This document shows, piece after piece, positions 42,339 through 54,588 of a stretch of DNA of 64,000 nucleotides. Each line of letters opens with the position of its first letter. The first letter of the stretch is position 1. Under the pieces are notes generated by a model. That model did no database searches. It was not told the DNA's origin and saw nothing but the letters and a program-made list of their open reading frames with translations. The position numbers and the translations under genes were made by a program. The DNA is from Morella rubra. Taxonomy: Eukaryota > Streptophyta > Magnoliopsida > Fagales > Myricaceae. The DNA is taken from NCBI GenBank assembly GCA_003952965.2, contig CM025851.1, positions 18,854,439-18,918,438 of the forward strand, in the 5' to 3' direction.

Positions 42339-44540
42339 ATGACTTCTTCCCGCGATGAGTCTGAGGGGGCAATGGTGGGGGAGTCGAGACCCAAAGGTAC
42401 ATTGTCGGTGTCCCTGTGGGTCTAGAATCGTCAATCCAAACACTTGACGGAACTGCGCTCCAAGTATGACATTCCGGATTCCATCATGATGTGAGTACCA
42501 GGTCCTAAAGAGCGGGTGGTGTGCCTCGACAAGGGGGAAATTTCATTCTTAGAAGAAGTTTTGCACGTCGGAGCACGGTTTCCTTTTTCTTGAAACGTGC
42601 GGCAACTCCTACGCTGGTATTCTCTATCCTTGAGCTAGTACGCTGGTATTCTCTGTCCTTGAGCTAGCTCACTCCAAACAGTTGGCGCTTGGCATTAGGA
42701 TTTTTTGCACTTTGGGATAAACTCTTCGCCGCAGAGAATCCTTCTTCATGGCTGGAGTTTGCGTGGTGTTATAAGGTGATGAGGAGTCTTGAAGGTCACC
42801 ATTTTTTTCAAGCTTAGGATGGGAGAAGATTATTTCATGGTCTTCCTTTCAACAACAAGGGATGGCATGAGAGGTTTTTCTTCATCTCAGGCAAAGGCTA
42901 TCCTCCGGATGAGAAGGATCCTATTAAGGTTTATAACCAGTGGGGTGTGCCATCGAGATGAAGTAAGTCTGCGGTTTTTTACCCTCTTCTTGTACGTCAA
43001 ATAGTGGTAGGATCATATTTTGAAGGGAAAATTACACAAAGCCCACTAGGTTTTAGGCCCAAATCAAAAGCCTCACTGGTTTTAAAAGTAATCCAAAAGC
43101 TCACTTGGTTTATCAGTTTGGTACGAAAACTAACCCGAGCCAACTCTATGTCCAAATTTCGAGCATCTGTAGCAGATGATGAGCTCAATGAGGACATTGT
43201 CGAGGAAGACCCATAAGGCAGAATGGGGAGAACGACGTGGCTGACTGAAGCTTTCTTGAAGGAACTTCTAAGGCAAAACGACGTGGAAAACTAAAGCTTT
43301 AAAGCTTCGCAGAAGGGCAAAGAACTTTGAGGGATTTTCAGATCGATGAACCTAGGGCTTCCTCCAAGGCTTCTTCATTAGTATAGAGGAGATTGACGTG
43401 GTTGGCGTGATAGGATGTGGGTGCAACATGGCAGGCTGAAGCTTATGTAATTTTTTTGAGCACGTGTCAAGTAACGATTTGTTCATTTATATTATGTGGA
43501 TTGGGCTCCATTATCTCTACTAACAGAGTTGACTCGGGTTAGTTTTCATATCAAACTGATAAACCAAGTGGGTTTTTGGATATTTTTTTAAAATCCAATG
43601 AGGCTTTTGATTTTGGCCTAAAACCTAGTGGGTTCTGAGTAATTTTCCCTATTTTGAATGGTTGTTCTATGATGCAGCTAGAGAGGTGCCTGATCTTGAT
43701 GCGGCGGAGGAAGCCCGGATATCGAAGGCTGCAGACAGGAAGCCCTAGGATGTGGCTGAGCTGCTCTTGCTGTGGGTGCGGTTATGAATGCTGGTGCGGG
43801 GTCCTTGGCAGGTGAGTTTGTGATGATCTTCAATTTCTGTTGTTTGTGGAACTAACTATTCTCTTTCTTGATTTTTGCTGTTAGGTTTTGTCTTAGTTTT
43901 TGTTGTTAGGTTGTTGTGTTGATGTAGGGCGATAACCTGTATGGGCCAAAAGTCACAAGCTCCTCATTTTGAAGGAGGGAAACCAATCGAAGCTGTCTCT
44001 TTGCCTAAGGCGAGTCCAGCCAATTAGACGGCGAGATCCGCTAGGACAGCCATACGGGAGACAAGGTCTACAGTAGCTTGTCGAAGGGTAGCATCCTCTA
44101 CATCGAGCAATAAAGGTGTGCAAATTATCAGTGAAACTACGACTCTTCCTGGGACATCATCTATAGGGAGATCGGGACCGAAAACTCGATCTCATAAGAG
44201 GCTTTGTATAGTGGACGAGTCAAGGAAGAGGAGACCTTTACTTTACGCCTGGTGTGTAAGAAGGCCAAAGTTTATGCTTCTCCCGAGCCACCTAACGTTT
44301 AGTAGGGTGAGTCTGCCTCAGAGTCCTCCCATTCTACCCCGAACCTCGAGCCATCACCTGATTTGATAGATATTTTGGAAGCTGCAAGGCGACGAAGTTT
44401 GACACCTAGTTTTCTTGCTGGTCGAGATCAACTTCCCGTTCCTCCTCGGTCTTCTCCCCTTCGTCTGAGGGCTGAAGAGGTGTTCAGTGCAGGGACCTCC
44501 GGCATTCCCCATGCTGAGATTGCCTGGCAACCACTTCAAG
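42339..44540 (+). pseudogene. Gag-like 'putative gypsy-type transposon' gene, degenerate
   Basis: Plus-strand sequence reads MTSSRDESEGAMVGESRPKG, then after stops and shifts LRSKYDIPDSIMM and FFKLRMGEDYFMVFLSTTRD, ending at a GTAAGT donor (42963). These are hallmarks of the plant protein domain often called putative gypsy-type transposon (Transposase_28). An acceptor at 43676-43677 resumes a charged segment, and open stretches continue to about 44540. At least three stops or frame changes before the donor show it is dead. The intron has been enlarged by a MULE MITE. Sequence around 41440-42330 is probably its leader or LTR but was not delimited. Confidence 0.6.
43016..43658. mobile_element. 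MULE-type MITE, 625 bp, with perfect 9-bp target duplication
   Basis: Element 43025-43649 starts GGGAAAATTAC and ends GTAATTTTCCC. The flanks 43016-43024 and 43650-43658 are both TATTTTGAA. Terminal inverted repeats are about 125 bases and roughly 90% alike (CCCACTAGGTTTTAGGCC and TTGGTTTATCAGTTTG in both arms). The 9-bp duplication and long TIRs define a Mutator-like element. The 340-base core encodes no transposase; whether it is captured gene sequence is open. It sits in the intron of the gag-like pseudogene. Confidence 0.9.
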
Positions 44541-44549
44541 GGGCAGCAG

Positions 44550-45164
44550 ATCGGGTTGGGGATTCATTTCCAAGCTTCTCCTCATCTGTGAAACAGCTTC
44601 TATTGGATTATCGCACCACATCGTCGATGCTGCGAGAATCAAGCCTTTGGACCTTGCTTCAATTATTTGAATTGATTTCCTTTCAACTTCAATTTCGCCT
44701 AAGAACCATATACAAGAACAGGGGACATGTCAAATGTAGAAGAAAACAGAAGAGGGATGAAATATAATTCTATGGTTTCTTAAACAGAGTAAGAATGACA
44801 ATATATACCAATCATAATTAGTCGCGATATGGCATATGTAATTGTTATGGACCATTAATGTCTAGTTTCCTATCGAACCAGGGTAGACAACTTTTAAAAA
44901 CTAAATTTAAATTGAAAATCAAACTAAAAAAGATTTATTCCAAGTATTCCTTTTTTTTTTTTTTTAATGTGTTTTATTGAAAAGTTTTTATATTTGAAAA
45001 TAAATCTTTCCAATTTTTTTGAGTTTTTAATTATTTATTGTCTTAAATTTGTTTTGGGTAAGTTGTCTTTAAAATTTTCTTGTAGCATGAGTAGTATGTG
45101 TTAGAAATATGCTCTCAAAACTAGTTGTTTAGAATAATTATGAGAAAACTTTTTCTTTATTTGT

Positions 45165-45197
<33 letters not shown>

Positions 45198-45912
45198 GGG
45201 TATTATGTTATAAGATGTTACATGGATATTGTTGAGTAAGATTGTAGAAAATTCATGCTAATGATGAATGAATCGAAAGCAAGGAATATGATTTTTCAAT
45301 ACCTTGTTCACTTTACGGTTATTATAAACCTAGGTACATATGTATGTACAATTAAGTCTACACTCGTTGTGCCCCTATTAAATAGGACGATGGACTATTT
45401 AAGGAGTGACCTTAAGTAGACGAGTGGGTGCACTGTAAGAGTACATACACTGAACAAGATCAAATATGGATACCTTCTGTAAGTGATCAATGATGGTGAG
45501 AATTTTATTCAAAGCTTATGGTATCCTTAGATCTGAGAGGTTTGTGTAGCTTTGTTCCTTGTTTACTTGTGCTTTAACTGAGTCTATTGTGTTGATCTCT
45601 CTAGATCAAATATTCCAAACAATGTTGAATCTTATGCATGATAAATGGACATATATAAATGTTCAACAAAGAATCTACTAGTTTGTTGATGAGACAATAT
45701 ATTCATTATATCTGTATAGAGTTGAACTCGAAAAGAAATCAGTGGTCAGTGAAATTTTGTGGAATTATTTTTCAAAAATAATACATATAAATATATATTT
45801 ATTTGTGAAAATATTTTGAAAACAATTTGAGAGTCCAACGGGTTACAGACTGGGAATTAAGAACTATATGAGCTAGGGATTTAATCAGTGATATTATTTC
45901 TGTCATATTGGC
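44550..45912. other. AT-rich spacer
   Basis: Contains a (CA)n-(TA)n microsatellite (about 45165-45198) and poly-T near 44950. No gene recognised. Confidence 0.4.
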
Positions 45913-46847
45913 TAAGGGTGGGGAAATCATCCAGCCACTACCGAAAATTCCGGATCCGGTTTCGATATTGGGAATCTGGCACCGGTTTCAGCCTATTCCG
46001 GTACCAGAACCGGATCCCATATTAGGAATTTTCAAAACTGGATACGGAACCGAAAATTCCGACAGAAAGAATTTCCAATTCCGGTAGTATTTTTTTAAAA
46101 AAATAATTCAGGGCTCAAAAAGGTTTCAAAAAAAAAAAATTAATGCGTTGGGTCAAACAACCCAGGTCGCGTGTAAATGAAACGGCACCCCTTCATTTCG
46201 AATTCGATTCTTTAGTCTCCGAAGGAAACAGCACCGGGCACCCCACCCCCTCCCACAATCGGCCATCCCAGCCCCCCACCCTCCTTGTTGGATGTCGCTG
46301 CCTCCCAAAATCTCTTTCTCTCTCTCCCTCCCCTCTTCCTCTCTCTCTCTCTCTCACAAAACAACATTTTCCGTCTTCTTTGATAGAGGTCATAGAACTC
46401 ACTCCACTAGAAAGCAGCTTCAATAGATAGATTTATTTAAACGAAAACAAGAATGCATTTATAAAGAACAAACGTAAGGGAAGAGATCGCAGGAATACGA
46501 ATTGCAAGAAAAACCAGAAAAGTGAGAATGGGAAGGATGTATGGGGGAATAAAAGCTTCCTTATTTGTTAAAAGCTCGTCGCTAATGGGAATGGGCAGGC
46601 CTTGTCCAGGTCCATAATGGTATTTTCTAGCCCCATTGTTTTTAGAAAAAACACAAGACAAAAAAGAGTTGGGCCAAAGCAAAATATAGGCCAAATATGG
46701 GCATTTAGCCCCACTAATGGAACCAGAATTTTTGGATTCTGTTTCTAGAAATTTCGGTTCCATTCTGGAATGAAAATGGTGTTCCGGTGGGTAACAGAAT
46801 ATGCTATTCCGGTTTCATCCGTTCCTGTACCCACCCTTAATATTGGC
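45905..46847. mobile_element. Non-autonomous hAT element, 927 bp, with perfect 8-bp duplication
   Basis: Element 45913-46839 starts TAAGGGTGGG and ends CCCACCCTTA. ATATTGGC stands on both sides (45905-45912 and 46840-46847). An 8-bp duplication with TA(A/G)GGGTGGG ends is the hAT signature. Subterminal zones are rich in TTCCGGT/ACCGGAA words. The middle (46140-46430) has a CT-rich tract and open frames on both strands but no transposase, so it depends on a helper or is dead. Confidence 0.88.
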
Positions 46848-48950
46848 TAACGTGGAATATAGCATGATCGAAGGATAGAAAAACAAATAACTATTGGCAA
46901 AAGGGATTTTAAAAATCAATTTCATCTTCTCGGAGGTCAATTGTGATATGTTAATGGACGTGATTGTAAATAGTAGAAACTCAAAATTCGAAATAAAATA
47001 ATATAAGGAAATAATGGAAAATAGATTTTCATATAATTTTACGGCCGATATCTGAGATCCTTAACAATATCATCTTATATCATAGCTAAGGTTTAGAGAA
47101 AGTGATAAAGTGTCAAACCTGCATAATTAAGTGCTTAAGTGAATAAATTGTTTAACCGAAAATGAATTAAGCACTTAATTAAGCACCAGATTTTAGTATT
47201 TGAGCTAAATTTATAACAGTTGATATTTTACACTTAAAAATGATTTACGTTGTTGCTGTTGTAACAAGAGAAACATGACACTCACATACTTCATTTTTAC
47301 CTTTAAAATGATATACACTGGTGTTAATCTACTGTAGGGCATTTTTGGAAGTAAAAAAGATACCTACAGACTTTGGGTATTGCCAAGCTGAGCTGGAGGA
47401 GAAGATTTGCGCAGTGCAAACTTGAATAGAAAAAAATTACGAAGGGAGCTACGCGAGGGGATCAAGCGCGGTAGCAAAAATGAGAGATTGAGAATTCTGG
47501 AAGGAAAGGAATCTCGGGCAACAAGTGGGCAGATCTGGAATTTTGGAAAAGCAAGCAAATCGTCTTCTCTTGCTTAAAAGCACGCTGGAGGAGGCATTCA
47601 TTTTTATTTTTTTCTGCTCGTTTTTCAGCTTTGTTCTCGTTTTCACTTTTGGGAGAGATTGTTTTTGGCTCTTTGGGCTGGAACCTACAGGAGACTTTGG
47701 GGAAACTCTTTCTCCTTTGCCCAAGCCGGAGGCCAGAGGATTTTTAGCTTTCCAATCGCATCTTTATTTTCTTTAATGCAACTCTTTAGTTCTGAAATGT
47801 TTTTAACAAAGTTTGATTTAGCTATGTTGGGCTAAACCTCTAAGCCTAAGTTTCAAGGAGTAGCCTAGAATCAGATTGTTTTGGATATCCCAATTTCCTT
47901 TTGATTTTCATTTCCTACATCTATTAATTTGTATTGCAATTTAACTTTAGAAAAGGATTGTAGTTCTTTATGCTTAATCTTGATCTGTTGTTGACGATGA
48001 GGCACAATTGATGCTTGAATTATAAGGCTCCATTGGCTTTCTTTCGATATCTAAATTTACTATGCAATTTAGTAATGAATTTTGGTTACAATTGACTTTG
48101 TGGATAAATTGCTATATTTTTCAATCATGATCTTTATGAATGAGTAAGTGGTTGTAGAAAGAGAAAATTGAGTGTTATTCAACAACAATGTGTGAATGGG
48201 TAAAACTTGAAACTTAGGTGTTTGATTTATTGTTTCTTAGAATATTAGTTCATTCTCTGCACTTTACTTTTAAAATAGCTTGCATATGTTTATTTCTAAG
48301 TTTATTGTTCTTCCATTCCTTAGTTTCTTGTTCAATTATGATACATAAACCTCAAAAGAAAAACCAACTCAAAATTTTCTTCTCCATTTGCAAATATACA
48401 GCACTTCCTTGATTTAACATTGCTGTAAATCCATCTTTGACCATAAAAAAATCTACAAAAACTTTACTATTTTCCATAGCAATAACTTCTTTTGTTACTA
48501 ATGATATCTAAAGCTTGCATTAATTCCTTTGTTCCTGTGAATTCGATCTTGGGACTCATTCCTATATTACTTTGATAGCTTCTATACTTGGAAGTACTAC
48601 CAGAAGTTGATCAGAAAGACTATATGATAGTTTTTCAAGACAGTTGGCTATCAGGACTTTGAGAGAAATATTATGACGATTGTTAAGCGTGAAAATGAAG
48701 GAGGCAAACATTTGGACTGCTCAAGTTGTTAAATCGACAAGACTCAAGTGGTATCATCAACAACATCCTGAAGAATTATAGAAGATTGAAGATTCATAAT
48801 ATAATTGGTAAGCAATTTTTTGAAAGCAAACTTTTGACTGTATCCGTTCTTAATTATCCGGGATATACAATGCACTTGTATACGGTTTTATATTAGTGTT
48901 TTGATTCTCGCCCTATATTGAACTAACCAATTAGGACTCGTTAAGTTCTT
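46848..48950. other. Spacer
   Basis: 47360-47780 has open frames on both strands and a polar composition that might be a leader or captured exon, but nothing recognisable. The rest is AT-rich. Confidence 0.35.
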
Positions 48951-48954
48951 GAAC

Positions 48955-49676
48955 TACCCATTTTGTAACGCTAATAGTGGAATTAAAAATGTCTCCCCAC
49001 AAATTATTGATGTTAGCAACGAGCCCTTTTTCCGTTCAAAGGTATCTATATTTGCAACGGTTTTTATCATCGTCACCACCCTCCTTAGTGACCATAGGCT
49101 CCGTCGCTATACATCTGTTTTAATGACCATAAGATCTGCTGCTATTGAGTAAAACCTTGTCGGTATTTCTTTTCTCTGCCAAATCATTTGTAAATATTAT
49201 TCCAAATCATTATCATTGTCAAAAATTCTCTCGCTAAGTACAAAATATTTATTATGCGTAATGACCATGTTTTACTTGTCGCTAAAAATACATGCTAATT
49301 TAGCGACTATTGGTGTCGTTGCTAAAAGCAGTATGTGTTTCTAAAATTTTGTGACCACTTTTTTCTCGTCGCAAAAAATATATATTTTCACTCTCTATTG
49401 TCATGTACATTGTACATCACTTTTAGTGACCATAATGGTAGTCGTTGATGTGTAAAATTTCATAGTTTTTTTTTTATCCCATTATCTGCGACCAATATAA
49501 AGATAAAAGTGTTATCGCTTAAGGCCCTTAAAAAAAAATTAATTAGTGTATATCACTTAAGTTAAGGGTATAATTAGTGACCACTTTTCTGATTTTGTCG
49601 CAAAAACAGTAGTTTTAAGGACCAGATTTTTGCGACTAAATGAATATCGTGGCTCACGGCCATTTTTTTAGTAGTG
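48955..49676. mobile_element. CACTA right terminus with subterminal repeats
   Basis: Ends TTTTTTTAGTAGTG at 49676, the complement of CACTACTAAAAAAATGGCC. This matches the left terminus at 40236 in 14 of 18 positions. In the 700 bases before it, words of the type AGTGACCA and GTCGCTAAAA/TTGCGAC recur at least ten times in both orientations, the usual subterminal transposase-binding pattern of CACTA elements. Whether it pairs with 40236 is uncertain: the adjoining triplets are TCA here and CCA there. Confidence 0.65.
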
Positions 49677-52230
49677 TCAGTTATTTAATAAATGAGTTAC
49701 AAACAGCCGCATGTTTTAATTCCGACGGACTAAATTGTGCAATCCTCATGTCGGAGCTAGCACCTCTGCTCTAAAGAAGTGACTTTCTCTAGGTTTTGTA
49801 GCCATAATTAATACATAAATACATTCACTTAGGAGGGTCTAACTTATAATAGCCTAGAGTTACTGTTACTCTTGCTCAAGAGTCAAACAGGTTGCACTTG
49901 CTTGATTCCTTATAGGAGACATTAATGGGGAAAATCTCCCTAATTTTCGTGGCCCTCACCGTAGGACTCCGCTATAGTTCTAAGTATTTAACTCACGTGG
50001 CACCAAAAGTTTTAAAATAATCCCTTCAAGTAAACTACAAAGGGGAAAATCTAAAATTAATTTTTTTGGTTTTAGCGCAAAAGAAAATTAGTAACTCATG
50101 AGTTTTCAAATATATATAATAAAGTCTCTAAGTTTTAAGGTCTCAAAAAATAAATCCTCTATCTGCTTGAACAGCAAAAGACCCAAAATGAAGTAGGCAG
50201 GGTTCCCCACCCGTTGGAGCACCCTCTCTCCAACCCACCTAAGGGTCCTAGGTTAATGGCATTGTCGGCCATGCGTTCTGCCCCAATTAAAGTAAATGCA
50301 TGTTGGGTAGAGAAGGCATGGACTTCAAAAATCAATTGATGATCAGGGGATGTCGGCAACCAGTGCGGGAGGGGCCAACACCCCCTAAAAGTAAAAAAAA
50401 AAAAAAAGGATCATGTACACTTAGCGCAAGGTCAGCAAGATGCTGCGAATTTAAAGCCCCCAAACAAGAGAAGGCAATCCGGGCTAGATCTTTTCAAGAA
50501 ACTTTTTTGAATTTAGCTCAATCAAGTGAACATTTAATATGGAAAATTAATAAAAAAAAAAAAAAAAAATATGTAGTAAGTTAGTACCTTTTTTTGTAAG
50601 TCGTCCCAGTACCTAATTCTTTTTGTAAATTGTCCAAGTCATAGATCACACGGCATCTATGTCTTTGTTTGCTTCCTTTGGCTACATACGCAACAGCTGT
50701 GTCTTTTTCAGATTTTCTTTTCCTTTTTTTTTTTTTTTCATTATCATCATTGTTAATATGTTTGACAGTCAACGTGTCATTAAGGACTACATAGTAAATT
50801 GTGGCATGCCACATACGAATCACGCCAAGGTCCTGGATAGACTTTAACGAAGGAAATTATGTATAAAAGCTATATCAGATTATCATATGTGAGATAAATA
50901 TATTGCTTGAAAATGTTTCATTAAAAAATTGATTAGCTCTTCTTAGCTGCGGCCCATGTATGCGTATCGAGGCACTTCACCCAGTTTCCTCATTCCTACC
51001 ATTTAACTTTCGATTAAAAGCATTTCATCCAAGTTAAGTCTATTACTCCAGAAGGTAAAACTATTGCTCCACTTTCTCCACTTTCTCCTCTTTCTCCATG
51101 CCTCTCTTTACTTTCCTTTTCTTCATATTTCTCTCTGTTTCGTTTTGCTCTCGTTACTCTTTGTTTTATTCTATCAACTTTTTCTCCTTTTCTTTTTTTA
51201 GGCAAGGACGACAGTACGTTTGGATTTTATTAGAAAACCTTCACTAATAGTAGAAGAATGCCGTGGTAACAGTAAGGAGTGAAAATTAAAGATTAGTACT
51301 ACATGACTTTGGGTGACTCTTTGCCTTTCATTTTTTTTGGAGGCCATATGCCTCATTATTTATTTGTTCATCTTCTTCTTTATTTTCAACTATAACTATA
51401 ATAATGTACAATATGTAATTTTTTCTCATATACCATCCGATTGTTTTTGGATGCCTCAAAAAATTCCTACTGATAATTTTTTTTATTGGGATACAATAGG
51501 TTCTATTAGACTTTATAAAAAAGTATGGAAAGAGATGATTTGATAGTGTTTTTTAATGAAAAATGTGTGTTGAAGTTTGTAAAAAAATGCGAAAATAGAT
51601 TTCTTGATGGAATTTTTTTTAATGAAATTATGTCGTAGTTTTTTTTTTGGGTAAGTGGTAAGTGTATTAAAACGATCAAAATTATAACTGTCTAGTGAGC
51701 ATAGAATCTCAAGTTTAGAGACCCCAACAACAAAGGTCAACTCTAAGACCAATCACAGAATATAGACGAAGGTCACATTAAACAGGGAGAAAAAGAGTAC
51801 ATGAGTCTCTGGACTATCTCGTTCATTTGTTGACGCCCCAGATTCATAGTGTTGGGATTAGATCTAACATTCAGGATGATCTTCTCAAACACCTCGACAA
51901 TTCTCCTACTATGCCTGAATGGATACGTGAATTCCTCTCACGCTAGATGTAATACACAAAGACAAGTTTCCTCACTAGGTTTAGTAGTCGATTGCCTTTG
52001 AGCATATGGGCAGCCCACGCCAAGAGGACCGATTGGCAAATCCACGATATTGTTGCTGAAATCCATGGTCTCCTCCAACGGGTGGATCAACGGAAATGTC
52101 AGCACGCTAGGCGTGGTGCGAACAATGCTTCGCATTGACTAACTCGTTGGGCCACCTCAAGAAATTTTTCTGGAGGTCCCCCGTAATTTGTTTTTGAGCA
52201 AACACTGGATATGAAGTGGTTGTATTGAGG
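49677..52230. other. Spacer with MITE fragment
   Basis: 51455-51640 carries GTATGGAAAGAGATGATTTGATAGTG-type sub-units like the Tourist-like MITEs elsewhere (described by position). 50160-50400 has a weak retroelement-like frame. Homopolymer A runs lie at 50393 and 50551. No gene. Confidence 0.4.
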
Positions 52231-54460
52231 GAGTCTTTTTTTTTTTCTAAGCAAATATTCATTCATCCCCGTCAAAAGCAAAGTCAAGGAGGGGGAGGAG
52301 GATTGCCAGAATACAAAATATCAAAGGGAATACAACAAGAGGGAATAGATCCTTCAAAATTCTCAAAGACAGCCCACTTGATAACATTATGAGCTAAGAG
52401 ATTCGCCCCACGACGAACATGAGAAAACGTCCAGCTAACATGGACTTCTAAAAGAGCTTTAATGTCGCGGATAATAGTTTGTTTTGATGGTCTTGTTGGT
52501 AATGGAAGGCCGTAGTCTTGATTATATATATATGGGCTGCCCACACCAAGAAACCAGACCATGAGCATTGGGACCGTGGGAGTTTGCATCTATCGAAAAG
52601 CATGAACCAAATATTTTTTAAGAAAGAGCATTGAAAGAACAGGTGGTCAGTGTTTTCAATCTCAGATTTACAGAGGCCGCAATTTGCACAACGAAGGACC
52701 TCAAAATTCACCAGTTGATCCATGATTAAAGCCTATTCCTGACAGCCAACCAAAGTATAAAAGAGGACCGAGGGACCCCCACTTTGAACCAAACAATGTT
52801 CCTCCAGCCTACAGGAGGTTTGGGTAATCTGAAGAGGGAGTATGCACTACTCATAGAGAATGAGTTTACTTTGTTATGGTCCCAGAAGATCATGTCCTCC
52901 AAACCCAGTTTAGGACGCATCTGGAAAGAGAAATCCTGGTTGATAGTTCGCCAGAACAGTTGCAGAGCATCGCCTTGCCAGACCCAACTCTCTCCTTTAA
53001 TAATGCTACTGACTCTTGCATGGGTGTCCAAAATTAGATCCCTACTTGCCAGGTGAATTAAGGGGCGCCCAGGCTGCCATTTATCAAACTAAAAGGAAGG
53101 TAGAGATTTCATTACCAACCATGTGTTTGATGTTATGCCACGGAATGGCCCCCAGCCCCATTAACTTCCTCCAAGTCCAAGAGCTATCGGCAGCAATCTC
53201 GATAGCCAAAATACTCTTTTTTTTACTAGTTACTCTTTCACCCAACCATAAGGACCGGTGTTTGTCCACAGATAGATTCCAAAGGTGCTTGATCATAGCT
53301 GCCTTATTTCACTCATTTAAATCTGTTACAAATAGATTCCTAGTCTACCTTCCGCATCCGGGCAACAAATATCATCTCAAGCCACTTTTGGTCCCCCAAG
53401 GTTCAAATTACTCCCATTCCAAAAAAATGTTCTCAGCACCCGTTCAACTTCTTTGATAAAACTTTTGGGGAGAATAAACATAATTGACTGAAGTCTGCCC
53501 ACAAAGGACAGAAATTTGGAAGTCCAGCTCTTAGCTCTTGCTGTAATTTTCTCGACAAGGTCCTTGCTGTCAATCTTCTTGAGCTTAGTAGAGATAAGGG
53601 GAACCCCAAGGAACTGGACTAGAAGGATACCTTCCCCAAATCCCATCACACTAATAATGTTAGCTCTAGGAGCACTAGGGACACCACAAGTGAACAACCA
53701 ACTCTTGTGAGGGTTCAGCATGAGAACCGAAATAGCTTGGAATCTGAATAAGCAATCCTTGAGGAGCAGGACAGGTTCAAGGTTACCTTTACAGAAAATA
53801 AGGAGGTTGTCTGAAAAGGAAAGGTGAGAAATCTTCAAGTTCTTGCATCTCCAGTGGAACCAAAAATTCATATGCTCCATGGCTTTGCGGAGAAGCCTGG
53901 AGAAGACTTCCATTGCCAACATAAACAAATATAGGGAGATGAGGTCCCCTTGCCTCAGCTCACGCTCAGCTTTAAAGAAGCCACAAAATTCACCATTAAT
54001 ATTTGTAGAAAACTGGTAGTGAAAATACATTGAGCGATCCACTGCAGGGACAGGTTGGGAAAAGAGCATACTCCTCAGACTACTCCACAGAAAATCCCAA
54101 TAAATCATATCATAGACCTTCATAATGTCCACTTTCATAGCACAATGTGGGGGAACCTTTATCCCTGTGGTAATTTCGATACAGTTCCTGAGCAAGCAAT
54201 ACATTAACACTAATTCGTCTCCCTTAGACAAATGTCGTTTGTTGGGAACCCACCAAGTAGGACGAAACTAGCTTTATCCTTCGAGCAATAATTTTAAAGA
54301 TACGTTTGTAAAGGGCGTTATAGCACGCTAGCTATGGATTGATAGTCGCTAACTCTCAATGGACTCGACACCGTGGGCACTAAGGTAATAGAAATATGGC
54401 TTGTTTCCTTTTATAAGCTGCCACAAGTGAGTACATCTGTTCTAAAATTTTGGAGTACTG
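52231..54460 (-). pseudogene. LINE (L1-type) ORF2 relic, 5'-truncated
   Basis: Minus-strand order: N-terminal RT segment with stops (54440-54240; NALYKRIFKIIARRIKLV), RT core 54231-53377 (DIMKVYDMIYWDFL, LRQGDLISLYLF), zinc-finger RVT region 53031-52726 (DMIFWDHNKVNSFSMSSAY), Cys/His knuckle 52723-52448 (CANCGLC then TDHLFFQC) and RNase H end near 52440 (FSHVRRGANLLAH). The catalytic block reads FSDN where active elements have FADD. A plus-strand poly-T run at 52231-52241 is the poly(A) tail. The endonuclease and 5' part are missing. It lies about 130 bp beyond the stop of the gulonolactone oxidase gene, in the same orientation. Confidence 0.88.
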
Positions 54461-54588
54461 TATCATACCTGATTAATTAATATCATAATATGGTTCTTGA
54501 ACAACGTTTCCATTATTCAAGATCTCAATCTTTCGTTACTTGACCCAAATTTACCAGGAACAAGCAGTCTCAGCAATTCCTAGAGAAA

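Noticed and set aside
51938-52287. Minus-strand frames resembling a LINE endonuclease piece
   Set aside because: Order is wrong for the adjacent LINE (it would lie behind the poly(A) tail) and no catalytic motif is visible.
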